Shown piece by piece: positions 23,493-36,210 of a stretch of 64,000 nt of DNA (positions are counted from its first letter, which is position 1; the number at the start of each line of letters is the position of its first letter). This DNA comes from Hirudinaria manillensis (Eukaryota > Annelida > Clitellata > Hirudinida > Hirudinidae), in assembly GCA_034509925.1 (NCBI GenBank), contig CM067537.1, forward strand, positions 7,857,501 through 7,921,500. The letters are read 5' to 3'. The translations under genes were made by a program, and so were the position numbers. A model generated the notes under the pieces. That model ran no database searches. It saw only the letters and a program-made list of their open reading frames with translations, and was not told where the DNA came from.

Positions 23493-26400
23493 TTAAAACG
23501 GGGAGGTGATGCACGTCCTCCTAGGAGCGTGTGCAGGGTGATGGCTGTACTGAGGGTTGAGCTATGTTGATGACTGATCTGTTGGTAGAAAACAAACAAG
23601 ATTGTAAGGAAATGTGCTCAAGTTGATTGTTTTTTTGAGTTGGAATTCTGGCGAATCCAGCGCCCACCTGTTGTGTTTGAGATGGCTTTTGACGAGGTCG
23701 CCACTGGCGAGAGCGGACATCAGGGACAACTCGCCGGCCATGACGGTGGAGCAGATGATGGAAGCCAATGTGCAGGAGGAGAGACCGGGCTCCTTGTCGT
23801 TCGGGCCTCGCACGCCTAACATCTGGTGGGAAAGAAATTCATCAGTCAAATGTTGGAATCGATTGATGGAATTTATAAAACCAGAAGGTCGATCCTCGCT
23901 TTTTGTTCCAAACACTGATTAAAACAACTGGTCACTCACCTCCAGACAGGCTCCTTGGGGTGGAAGGATGGTTCCTCCGCCGATGGTTCCAACTTCGAGG
24001 CAGGGCATCGTGCAACTGATGAACAAGTCGTCGGTTCCGTGCTTCTCGAAGACGGTTATGCAGTTTGAACTTGACACATTCTGAGCTGGATCCTGGGAGT
24101 TGGAATTATTTTTATATATAATATTAAATAAAAAATATATGTATATATATAAAAAAGAAATTCAGCATTGCAGGAATTACAAAGAAGTTTAAAAGAAGTT
24201 ACTTCAATCTAATGTAACGTAGTGAAATTCCTAAAGTGCTCAATTAGTTAATTATTCTAATTGGTTAATTAGATAAATAACTTACTAACTGGCACTGGGT
24301 TAAGAGCATTCTTAAGTTACTAAATATGAATAAACAGGAAGCACGAGGCACCCTAGCGTGATGTGCACAGAAACGAGTCGAGAAACTTAAAAGTGGAAAG
24401 CAGAAGAAAGCAGCAGCCGTCGGGAGCAGCGAGGCCTCACCTGTCCGGTGGCGATGAAGAGTGCCGTGACGATGTTCGACGCGTGCGCGTTGAAGCCGCC
24501 GACGCTGGCCGCGGCCATGGACCCGATGTAGTTCTTGTTGATGTTGAGATCTACCAGCGTGTCGACGTCCGTCTTGAGGAAGTTCTCGACGACCGAGCCC
24601 GGCACGACCGCCTCGCTGACGACGTACTTGCCCCGACCCTTGATCAGGTTGACGGCGTTCGGCTTCTTGTCGGCGCAGAAGTTTCCGCTGAGGCTGAGTA
24701 TCTCCATATCGTTGAAGTGCTTCTCCTGAAGCATCAGCAGAGCTGCCTGGCATCCCTGGTGAAGAAAAAAGGAAATCTTTTTCGTTCAGAAACAACATGG
24801 AATGACCTTGAAATGAAAATATAATAATTTTTGAACCTAATTTGAAAATGAAAATATAATAATTTGCATGGCACGTATTTATTATGGCAAACTTGCATGA
24901 ATCACTATCATGACCTTCATTAGATTTCCAGCAACGACTTTGTTTCATTAACAGAATTATTATTATTATTATTTAATTATATATTATTATTAAATTATAT
25001 ATTGTTATTAAATTATATATTATTATTAAATTATATATTGTTATTAAATTATATATTATTATTAAATTATATATTGTTATTAAATTATATATTATTATTA
25101 AATTATATATTATTATTAATTTATATATCATTATTAAATTATATATTGTTATTAAATTATATTATTATTATTGAAATAAATAATGAAAACAATATCAGTT
25201 GACACCGTTCAAAACCTCATCGAAGTATTGAACACGAGCGATGCAGTATTTATTTATTTATTTCTGTGAAATGTTTGTTTTTAAAAATAAAATGGAAGAA
25301 CAACCTTGGACACCATGTTCATGCCCATGGCATCCCCGGTGGTGGCAGAGAATCTGATGTAAAGATTTCGAGATACCTGGTTCACCATCAACTCCTTCAG
25401 TCTTGCAAATCTGTTGCAAACATCATGAAGGTGATCAAAATAAACTATGGCATTTTAAATAATAATAAAATTTAATGTAATGTAATAATATGACATAATT
25501 TTAATAATATAAATAATAAAATAACATAACGTTAATAATATAAATAATAATATAATATAATGTTAATAATATAATAATAAGACAAAAATAATGAGAACCC
25601 CACTAACACACCAAAACAGGCACAGTAATGTACTACATTAATCACTTATTGTACTGCAGCCATCACAACTATCATCACAACCACATTTCATCATCATCAT
25701 CATCATCATCATCAGCACCGCCCAACCTACCGACTCGTGCCGTTAAAGGCTTCGGCCACGGTTTCAAAATTCTCTCGACATTCCAGCCAGGCCTTGACTT
25801 GGGCGGCTCTGACGACGGAGGCGAATCTGACCAGGGGGGCTCTCGTCATGGTGCCCTGGAGGGCCACGCTGGTCACACCCTTGCCGTGCTGCAGAAAGAC
25901 GGATTAACTTATTTATTTATTTATTAATTAATTTAATTCTGTGAATTAAATTGAAAATAAACTAAATTACAAAAAAAACCCGGAACTATTCGAAAGATGA
26001 GGTTTCGAGACTCACAGAAAGTGCCCTGCACCCTCGGTTGGTGCTGGCAACGAGGCATCCCTCCGTGGTTGCCATGGGGATGATGTAATGCTTTCCATTC
26101 ACCAGGAGAGGTCCGGCCACTCCTATCGGCACCGGCACGTAACCAATCACGTTCTCGCAGCACTGGTTCTTGACCTATTTTCAACCAATCAAAAATCACC
26201 GAATTTAATATTTTGTTCGAATTCCTGTGCCTCGAGTTGCAGCACAACAAATCATTTTAAAGTGGGTAATGAATATCAAGTCTAGTATTAATAATAATAA
26301 TAATTAATTATATAATTTAATAAAGTAATCATTAACTAATATTGAAGCAATGACAAGAGAAAATAAAACAATGCTTTCTCACGTATGAATAGTCGTAGTT

Positions 26401-28468
26401 GAGATAAGGAAGATTGACTAATGATGAGTCGGGTAGGTTCCTGCTAATAACTTTCCTCCTGCAAAGCAAAGGACATTCATTGGTCAATCGGTTGACCAAT
26501 CGGGTGGATTAATTAACTGATCAATTATTCATAAAGAGATTCAATAACTGTGTCATAGAAGCTTCTAATTTTTAATGGGCTATCAATTTATGTCCTCCAC
26601 TAATGCCATCATCACATCAAGATGAGTGCAATGGACATCATCGTCATCATCATCATCATCACCATTATCATTATCATCACCTTATGCTGACTCCTCTTAG
26701 CAGGTCGTTGAGTACGTCCTCCAACTTGTAAGCAGCGATGAGCTTCGAGTTGACCAGTCCAACGATTTCATCATCCGTTAAAGCCTTCGCTCCTTCCTGA
26801 GAAATCAATCAATCAAACAATCAATCCAGTCAATCAATCAATTAATCAATCGATCCAGTCAATCAATCAATCAATCAAAACCTCAACCGGTCAATCAATC
26901 AATCAATCAAAACTTCAACTTGGGCTGACAGCCTCCAACAACTCACCTGTGACCTGAACACCTCCAAGCATTCATTCAAACTACGAGCCGCCCTGGGAAC
27001 CTCGGGGGTCGACTCAAAAGTTTCAAAGTCGTCCGACGTTTGCGTCGAGGAGTTGACGACGGGTCGTCGTTTCTCCCTCGACTCCGAATCTTCGTCGCTC
27101 GAGTCGCTTTCCAGGTAGAACTTTGACCCGTGGTCCGATTCCGCCTCCGTTTGGGTGCCCGTTTCTTGAATAATAATGACGTCTTATTATAATAATTTAT
27201 GTGCATTAATAATGACATCTTAATGTATAATAATTTAAATGCATCAATGATAACGTTTTATTATAATAATTTATGTGCATTTATGTGGTTTTTTTTGTAG
27301 GTCAAAAAGCTCCCCCTGGTGCTCACCCTAATGTCACACAACAAATAACTTATCATCGTTATATTAGTCCAATATTATGCATTCTCTTATTTGATCTTAT
27401 TTCAGAATATTCATGAACCATAAATTACCCATAAACCCAAGCAGATGTCGCCATCTGTTGTAGTTAGACTTAAAAAAACAAATCTAAAAATTTTGTAAAG
27501 ATCCCAGAAAGTTTTGGACAATTCGATCGAACCTTGGCAAGTTTTGGGGACCGAATCTTCCTTCGCCAAAACGGCGCCGTCATTCGACGGGCAGCCGTCG
27601 TGCTTCTGACGTTCCGACGTCGTCGTCTTGTCCTCGGGCGGCCGGGGTCGATCGGTGCAATTGTCCGAGTCGAAGATGTACTTGAAACTCAGTACCGTTA
27701 TGAGTCCGATGGTGATGAGGTAATCTATCGAGAATCCAGACGACCTTTTTGTCGAAACAAATAAAGTAATGATTAATTATTATTTATTTTTAACTTTTAT
27801 AAGTAATATTTATTTTTTATTTTTATAAGTAATATTTACTTATTTTTTATTTTATTTATTCATTTGTCTAAACAAATTGAAGGGTCGTCTGATGATCGCT
27901 TACATAATTTTCAATAATAATTTTATCAACAGAAAATAGACTGCAGCTTAATGATGACAACAACAACAATGTTATTACAACAACTATAAAAAGAATTAAC
28001 AACAACTTATTCTATGTGATTCAAGACCACACAGCAATCAGCTGGAGCTGCCAACAAAGAGCAAGTTTAGCTTTTTCCTAATTTAATTGTTAAATCGTAT
28101 TTAATGGTATTTTTAAAAAATGATTGCGAGCATCGACCGAACCTCTCCGAGGTCACAACCGCACGATCCCTTGAGTTTCGACCAATAGCATTTCGGTCTT
28201 TGCGATCGATTAATTCAAAATGGACTCGAAATGTCACGAGGCTTTGTAAAGTCGAGAATGTCAAGGTGTCCCTCAGCCATGGTTTCATGACATAACCACC
28301 TACTTATCGCAGAGGTGAGTGAACTACATCATCACCATCAACATCTTTTAGCTTTGGCTTATTGATCACCAACCATTTACCATTAATAAAAATATATCTA
28401 ATAATAACAACATAATAAAAATATATCATCAATATCGAGCATGTAATTATAATAATAATAATAATAAC

Positions 28469-28506
<38 letters not shown>

Positions 28507-31208
28507 CAATAATAATAGTAATAATGATGATACTAATAGTAAAAGGTTTTACACATTAAAATTAATAGCAATGGTAACGTAATAATAACAATAATAACAT
28601 AACAATAACAACAATAATAATAATAACTGACACCATCATTCCATTAACTACCCGTCAACAACAACAACAACACGAATTCAACTCAACACACACAAACCTC
28701 TCGAAGAGAAACTGCCACAGGGTCAAGTTCTGAACGTCACCAACCGACGGATTCAACAAGTCGTCCGCGCCCCCCACCCCGTCCAAGGGGCTGCTTAGGA
28801 ACGACGATGATGATGACGGAGACGATGACGACTGCAGTGATGATGATGACGATGCGAATCTGGTGTGAATGTGAACAAACAGCAGACCTGCAGACTGGAG
28901 ATGAAAAATGTCAATCGATCAATCAGGGGGGGATCTACTGAATAGTTTTCTTAACCAACCAAGTTATTTTAGGTTATATAACTTGAATAATTAACATTTA
29001 TTTATAAAGTTACCAATGATAAATAATAATAAGGATGTCTAGTTAATCAACTAACCATTATCATTTTGACCTTCTGAGTCACCGGGTTTGGCTTCTGACT
29101 TTCATCTTCGGACTGCCAGACTTTGGCCAACTGCTGGATTTGAACCAATCTTCGATGGTCTCCTGTGAGCTGTTCAGCAAAGCAATCAATGTATAAATGC
29201 ACTTAGATGCCTTAGAGGGGGATTTGAAATCTTTCTGATGTGCAAAGAAGTTCATTATTAGCATAATTCAAACATTATTGAATTTTCTACGTTACCAATT
29301 TCTGACAAACTGCTGAACTCTTAACGAGTCGTAGGATTTACAACAATCACTTGAGTTTCATTACAGTTTGCAGCTTAAACTAACATCCCTAGGTACATTT
29401 TTATCGCCCTACCTCCAGCACGATGGTGAGACAGGCAGGATAGAAAGTCATGAAGGCAAAGTAGTTGGCGACGACGGAGAGGCAACCGAAGCAGCACATG
29501 GTCTGAAGGGTCCTCACCCCCGAGAGGGTGCCGACCCCGATGACCAGTGCCTCCACCACGGCATCCAGGGTCATCACCGGACCCACCATGGCCATCCCTT
29601 GGCCTATGTTGCTTTTGATTTCATCCTGGAAGATAATAAGGAAGCCGTTGTTGTAAATGCTAGTGAGCCATGATGATTACGACGATTGCAATGGTGATGA
29701 TGATGACGAAGATGAAGGTCACAATCTTGGATGGGAAGGACGTGACATAATTGAACAGCTCCCACGAATTCATAGCTTAAAATTTATATTCAACCACTGA
29801 TCCATCCATCCATCCATCCATCCATCCATCCAACAATCAATCATCATCCATCCATCCACCTATCACATCATCCAAGTGAATCCCCAAACAATTCATATAA
29901 AATATTCACCTGACACTTGGAGCTGAGAGCAAACTTTGCCAAAGTGCAGGCTTTCGAGAGATCCACGAGCAGCAAGAATATTGGCATGGCCTCGCTAACA
30001 ACACAAAATTAGTTAAATTAAATTAATTAACCAACAACTTCTAAGCTAATTAAACTGACTTATTATTAATACATTACATCCATCGGTTAGGTAAATTATC
30101 AGACAACAATAATAATAATAATAATAATAATGATGATAATAATAATAATAATAATAATAACAATAATAATTATATAATAATAATAATAATAATGATGATG
30201 ATGATAATAATAATAATAACAATAATAATATAATACTGATAATAGTAATATTATCATTATTATCATCATTATTAAACTAAGGAAGTTTTTCTAAGGCACC
30301 TCAAGCTGTTCATGTCCGATCCGAAGTAGTTCACCACGGCAGCACTCAGACCAAAGCTGAACATCAGAGTCAAAGCACCAGTTATTCCTGTGAAACAAAA
30401 AGGATCAGAAAATCATCTTCGAAGACTCGAAGCAACAAACACCATCCCTAAAGTAATCCTCATTCAATGCATCACAAGTTCCAGTAACATCAATAAATAT
30501 ATATATATATAAATTATATATTAATTTACATTCCACAAACCAATAAAAAAATTCTTTAAGTGATTCAATATATTGCCAAATAGCACCACCAGGACACTAC
30601 TAAACTTTTGAGGCCAAATAATATTTAACTAAATATTCTAGATATAAATATAAATAAATAAATATATAACAAAACATTTCATGCAAATAATCTAAAATCA
30701 CAAATAATCATCAAATCCCAAGTAATGTCAATGAATGCAATTCACCTAAAAGATACTTTGAGCCGAGATTCCTCAACTTTGAAAATTGCAAGTAAATGTA
30801 GGCTATTGCAAGACATCTCGTTACTGCCAAAACTGCGACGTCAAATGTCCTTGAATTCTGAATAATTTTTAAAAAATAATTTGGGAAAAAACAGACAACA
30901 ATAATAACAACAATTTCATATTTCTGACAACAATTGACACTGACATTCAAAATCGTGCCACAACAAATTAATTAAAATTAACATTAATTCAAACAATAAC
31001 ATCTTTGGATTATTTTCATTTCTCAATTTTAAATTATAAAAGGTATTTCCTGACTGACCGACATCATAGTGGTACCGTTGGATTCGAGATTTGGCTCCGT
31101 GTACGAGACAGAGGTGGCACAGACGATGAGAGTGAGGGTGACAAAGATCACCTCCCAAGGATGGGAAGCGCAGAATTGGCCATGAGCCTCAAACATTCGC
31201 AAAAGCAT
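23493..31208 (-). CDS. HMGCR: HMG-CoA reductase
   Basis: Rate-limiting enzyme of the mevalonate pathway (HMG-CoA + 2 NADPH to mevalonate), anchored in the ER. Exons, 5' to 3': 31208-31059, 30857-30746, 30387-30300, 29994-29910, 29625-29413, 29169-29056, 28894-28698, 27744-27533, 27164-26947, 26796-26681, 26458-26383, 26174-26016, 25888-25731, 25410-25305, 24755-24441, 24092-23940, 23822-23668, and a tentative 23520-23493. All phases agree; total is about 884 residues (human 888). The N-terminus ([20 protein letters not shown]) and exons 2-8 give the multi-span sterol-sensing membrane region. Exons 7-9 form a Ser/acidic linker. The catalytic part shows [14 protein letters not shown] (Glu), [17 protein letters not shown] (Lys), GTIGGGT and [10 protein letters not shown] (His). 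The start ATG has A at -3. The last exon is weakly supported. Confidence 0.95.
24957..25170. repeat. 18-bp minisatellite in an HMGCR intron
   Basis: About eleven copies of an 18-bp unit (ATTATTAAATTATATATT, some with TTGTT) lie in the intron between exons 14 and 15. Copies alternate between the ATT and GTT forms, which suggests that a 36-bp double unit was amplified. Confidence 0.8.
28440..30262. repeat. (AAT)n and CCAT microsatellites in HMGCR introns
   Basis: (AAT)n tracts at 28440-28530 and 30106-30262 and a short CCAT run at 29800-29830, all intronic. They explain the unstable spacing but carry no coding signal. Confidence 0.8.
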
Positions 31209-33469
31209 TTTGCTTCTGTCCAGCCTCTTTTCAAAGAGAGAGAAAAACCGGTTATTTCAACTTTTAAAACACCATTAATAATAATATTAACATATAATTT
31301 AAGATACCAAGTTCTAAAATGTAACTTAATGCAAAAGACAAAAGTTTCTTGTCACAGCAAAGGCCAAAAATAATCTCTGATCATTGCTGAAGAATCTTAC
31401 AAAAATGTCGTTCTTCAATTTCGAGATTTCTTCTAAAGTCATCAATTTTGTAAACGTCTTTTTTTCTTCTTGCTTCTTGTTACTTTTTAAAACGGTTTTA
31501 AGTACCTCCATGGCGAAGTTTTTACGAAGGGATTTCACCAGATGACTGATATAAGGCAATCGAAATCTTCGGGCTGATTCTAATCGCTAACGTTTCGCGT
31601 TAAATTAAACCAAAATTTTGGACGATCACATACCAAAGACCCTAGGAAGGGCGTTTGTTTGAACTTTTAAAATGACCTACGAAATCATAACGCAACGCAC
31701 TGGCGATAATAAGACAACAATAAACGCAACGGTGGGCGGAGCCACGGCGTGACACGAGTCAATGTCATCCAATCAGGTGACGATTTCTACTCACGTGGTT
31801 GGCTCGTAATTTATTCATTTTTTGGCATTTGGATGAAAATGTCTGGCGACTTTATTTAAAACGCTCTGCTGTTAAATGTCAACCAGTTTTGCATTTTAAA
31901 AATTTTACAATAAAAGGAATTTAATATCGAAATTATTCGAAGTTACTTGAACTGATTTAAGATTAATAAATCTTTTAAATCATTGAAATCGTTTAAGTCT
32001 AGTTTTGAGAGAAAGATAGGAGTTTAAGTGTAATGTGATGATGCAATAGAAGAACTTTAATCTTTCGACACTTTAAAACAGCATATGTTGTTGTCCTGAA
32101 TACTATGAGTTGCAAAACTTTTTGTTTTTGGAAAGTCTGGAGTTGGTTGGCTTTGTCTTCAGCGTGCTTTTCCAGGAAGTTCCCGGAAAACTATATGCTT
32201 TCATTTTACTAAAAAAAAAGCTGATTTTAATTGCAGCCTGTAGAAGTTACTCTTCAAAAAAACGTGGGGTAACTTTGGTGATCTAATCCATTAGATATAT
32301 TATTTTGTCAACATTCCTTTAATTTAACTCTCTTTAAAACTGTTATGACAAAAATTTCACATTGATTTAGCAAGTTTCTGTATAATTTGATGATTGTAAT
32401 AAAAGGCATGTGGCAATAAAAAAGATTAAAAGCCAGAAGACAGCTAGGTGACCAGCTCGTTAGTAGTCAATAGGTTAAAATTAAAGAATTTATGACAAAT
32501 TTCACTTAAGCCTAATTAATTAGCCGATAACTTCAAAATAGTACACCATGTTTAAGCATTTTTAATTCATTATTCATGACCGTTCGATTCCAGGCGGGTC
32601 TCGGTGGTGGTGACGGCCGAGGAGCAGAATAATAAACTATACAATAACTGTATTCCGTACATAATAGTTTATATAAATAAATATACTTAACGTAACTAAA
32701 TTATTCGAGACGAGTATTTCCAAGAATGTTGTAGTATAGAAGCATAGCGAATATTCTAGCTTGTTTCTTATTCAATTGGCAACCTTTTTATGTTATTACC
32801 TAACATTGCATCACCATAAATAGTTAATTTCAAGCAATATAATGTTAAGTATTTATTGCCCAACTCCATGGAAAGGAAATCTCAATGGAAATATAAACTT
32901 GGATCGGTTTGCCATCTTTGAACTACTCTATAATTTCCACCTCATGTCGTTATTCATAAAGTTTAAGTTCCCCCCTCTCCAAGAATTATTTATTATTTGT
33001 GTTTCGAATTTAAAGAAGGATTGGAGTATGCAAGTTTATTCCGGGAATGAAATGTTTATTTCATTAGGCGGGTTCACTGTCCGGGCCGGTCCAAAAACAG
33101 AAAGTCCAGTTGTAGCTCTTTATACTGAAATAAGAAACACAACTTAGAAGAAATTAATAAATTCTTTTAATTACACTCAATCAGCTTCATTATTGACTCC
33201 TTCGACTAGAATTTACCAAAACTTGGAGGGTTATGTTATTTAAAATTATTAATTCAATAAAGTAGCAATTAAAATAATTAAATAATAATCTACGTTAACT
33301 CTGGCTGTCGTTAAACTTAACGTTAGGGTGCACAGAGCTCTCTGGATCACCGAAAGTGAAAAATATGTTTTAAAAAAGTTGGAATTAGTCGTGCTAATCG
33401 TTCCATTTCTACTTGTTCTTGTTAACAATAAAATGTTTATATTTTTATGTGACAAATTTTTTTACCATC
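31209..33469. other. Intergenic region with remnants of the protease unit and an exon fragment
   Basis: The right-hand promoter of HMGCR lies just above 31208. At 32355-32505 the sequence matches, with many changes, 35950-36080 just downstream of the protease genes (shared TTTAGCAAG, AATTTGATGATTG, GGTTAAAAGCCA). This marks an older copy of the same unit. At about 32570-32632 there is a fragment of exon 10 of the coiled-coil gene. Minus-strand AATAAA complementary to TTTATT at 33055-33060 may end the propeptide-only gene. Confidence 0.55.
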
Positions 33470-34516
33470 TCATTTCTCAGAGAGTACATAGAGGACATGT
33501 GTTTGGCCAAAGATGTCCATCTTATCCACGGCATGGGCTCCCCAATCGCTGGCACGGCAGATTTCAAATCCTTTCCAGTCCGGCTCCAAGGTGTAGTAAT
33601 GCAAATTGTGGAGAAAGTTCATGACCTGGAGCGAAATTGAACGTCCGTTTTGAAATCGACTTGAAATGTGTACATTGTTTTTTAATGTATTTGAATTTTA
33701 ATTGCTTAAAAAATAACTTTTTCTTCCAAAAAATATAATATAATATAATTTGAATTTTTAATTGTTTTTAATTCTAACTATCTTCCAGTGAAAAGCCCCT
33801 TCATCTATGATGGCAATAATCAAGGCTTCGGCAAACATTTGACGATCCACATACTTGGTCACTGTCTAAATAAAAATACAAGGCATTTATTTTTAATAAA
33901 TGACAACATAAATAAATAATAAATAACAACATAAAATTTTCGGAAGAATATTTTAAGCTATTAACCAGCACTGCTAATCAACTAGATCTAAAGCTTGTTC
34001 CAAGTAAATTATCAAAGTATTCGAACGGCTAACCTCATTTTTTCTTGGCTCACAGACCATGCCCTGGCCTATTAGAAAGACATCTGAGCCCACTTGACCC
34101 TTTTCGAGGGTGAGGTTGAAGGGGACTTGGTCTCCTTTGATATTCAGTTCAAATTTCAAAGTCACAACAGCTAGTAATTTAAAAAGGTTACCCGTTATTA
34201 AATTGTAAATTCTAAACAAAATATTAAATATAAATTAAAATTTCCATCCGGATTTAAAATATATTACATTTATTTAAAATCTGTTATATACTAAAATTAT
34301 CCGTCATCGGAAATCGCTAAGATAGAAACATTTCAACGTTGATAATGACATACAATATAACGACTTTAAATAAAAAACAACAATAATAATAATAATATAG
34401 CTTATAAACTTGGTCAAACCATTAACTTTATCCACTGGTAATTCAGGGTAGGAATTACCAGAAACAAGTGCAGATGCACACAACCACATGAAAGCTATTA
34501 CGTGAAAGAAAGACAT
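33470..34516 (-). CDS. Secreted propeptide-only relative of the M12B proteases (158 aa)
   Basis: Exons 34516-34420, 34170-34034, 33865-33779, 33625-33470 join in frame to a TGA at 33472-33470. Residues 1-20 are a signal peptide (MSFFHVIAFMWLCASALVSG). The rest resembles the M12B propeptide of the neighbouring genes: FELNIKGDQVPFNLTLEKG corresponds to their FDLELESGKITLNL, an 87-nt phase-0 exon sits in the same place in both, intron phases (1, 0, 0) agree, and HYYTLEPDW corresponds to KTYSLEP. There is no furin site, no HEXXH and no cysteine-rich tail. It could be a decayed protease gene or a free propeptide with its own role, for example binding a sibling enzyme. The intact frame and good splice sites favour a working gene. 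It is far more diverged from the three units than they are from one another. Confidence 0.6.
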
Positions 34517-36210
34517 CCTGCAGAAAAAAAATTAACAGAAACAATTGTTAATTGACTAAGAAATATATGGAGACAAAGCTACAAATGAAGCTTGAAACTT
34601 ACTTTCCAAAATCTGACAAACCCCAAACCTCCTACTTTCAGCTTTAAAAAGACTCCAACAATTGACTTTTTCACGGTTCTAATCAATATTAATTTTAATT
34701 AACTTGCAGTGAAACATTCACAGGTGTATCCATGAATCACTGGGAGATGTTAAATAAAGAATATTCTTTTGTGATTTGCATTCTAAATCGCTTATAATTA
34801 TAACTTTTTTTTTTATAAAAATCGTAAAAATGAAGATCTTTTTTTAATGAAAATGACCGGTTCAGGAATTAATCATAATATCCTACATTTTAATATTGCT
34901 TGGTTTTACAAACATTTGGCCAAAATAGCCTTCGGCAAAATTGTGAGCTGCTGGCGCATTGGTTCTTAATTAAAAATTGATTTTAAATATCTGTCGAAAA
35001 CGGCTGCGAATGTTTTCAAATGCAGAGTTATTCACTGAAAGTTTATTAGATTTTAAATAAGTAATTACGTCACTTTTAGGGGAAAAGACAGACATTTTCC
35101 GAGGATTGGCAAGGGACAGAACATTCATGCATGTACAGTACGTTGCCAATTAAAATAAATTTTCGAAATTGTTTATTCCCGTTCCAGAAATTTGTTCCTT
35201 TTACATTTCTAAGGCTATGTACAAAATGTTAGGTAAATCAAACGTCATTTAGAACTGCTTTTAGCATCTTAAACATCCCAATGCTTAAACATTGCGTATA
35301 ATAGCGGAAATTACATATTGCGCACATTTTACATGGTTAACTTCGATAGCAAGAAATATTTTAGTTTTTTTAATATATCTGAAAAGACAGACATTTTCCG
35401 AGGATTGGCAAGGGACAGAACATTCATGCATATCCAGGTATGGGATGGAGACATCACCAATGTCACTCTCTATTTCGAAGCATGGTTTTTCGTAAACCGC
35501 TTTACCTATTAAAATTTTTAAACCAGATGTTGTTATAATAGAGATTGTCATGTGACCCACTTTAACAAGTCACAGTTTACATGCTCCCACGGCAGATGCT
35601 GTTCACCCAGTCTTTAGTGGCTTGATACTTGTTTTACCAATAACTTTGTTTGTGTTAATTTATCTAGATCATAAAAAAACCAAAACAAACACACAACAGC
35701 TATTTGCGAAGTTTTTCAATTTGAACTTGTGCATTAAAATCCATCTATACATTAAAGACCAGACTGCAGATAGGCTTGCAATGTCTTTGTACTCGCTTTG
35801 CTGAACTTTCGTCTTTAGAACTTTGAAATAAATGAACCCCAAAGGTTGTTTTATTTTTGAGATCCTAGAATGTACTTTTGAATTTTTCTTATGAATCTTT
35901 GTGGCAAATATCTTCGACATGTTCATAACAGCCCAATAAATTCATCTAACATTGCTTTAGCAAGCTTCTGAATAATTTGATGATTGCCCTATGAACACAT
36001 ATGGAAGACAAAGAACAGGTTAAAAGCCAAAAGACATATAGGTAATTAAAGTACTTCTTTAGTAATCGACCTAAAATAATAACGATTCTTTTCATAAAAT
36101 GTTTATGCATCCTTAAAGTCGTCAAAAATGCTGCAACGATTGCAATGCAGTAAAATTGTTTTTATTAATTAAGTTTTATTAAAACTCAAAAATATTTAAA
36201 ATAGGACGCG
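34517..36210. other. Intergenic part of protease unit 1
   Basis: Unit 1 begins near 34979. This stretch contains a duplicated segment of about 50 bp, 35084-35135 and 35380-35436 (both read GACAGACATTTTCCGAGG), and a 64-codon plus-strand frame at 35318-35512 that recurs in all three units. Nothing else looks coding. The protease 3' UTR is expected just below 36211. Confidence 0.5.

Noticed and set aside
24363-24824. Plus-strand frame of 153 codons
   Set aside because: It is the antisense of HMG-CoA reductase exon 15, whose minus-strand reading has the family motifs.
32842-33147. 101-codon plus-strand frame
   Set aside because: No family resemblance, AT-rich, no partner exon; it overlaps the expected 3' end of the minus-strand propeptide gene.
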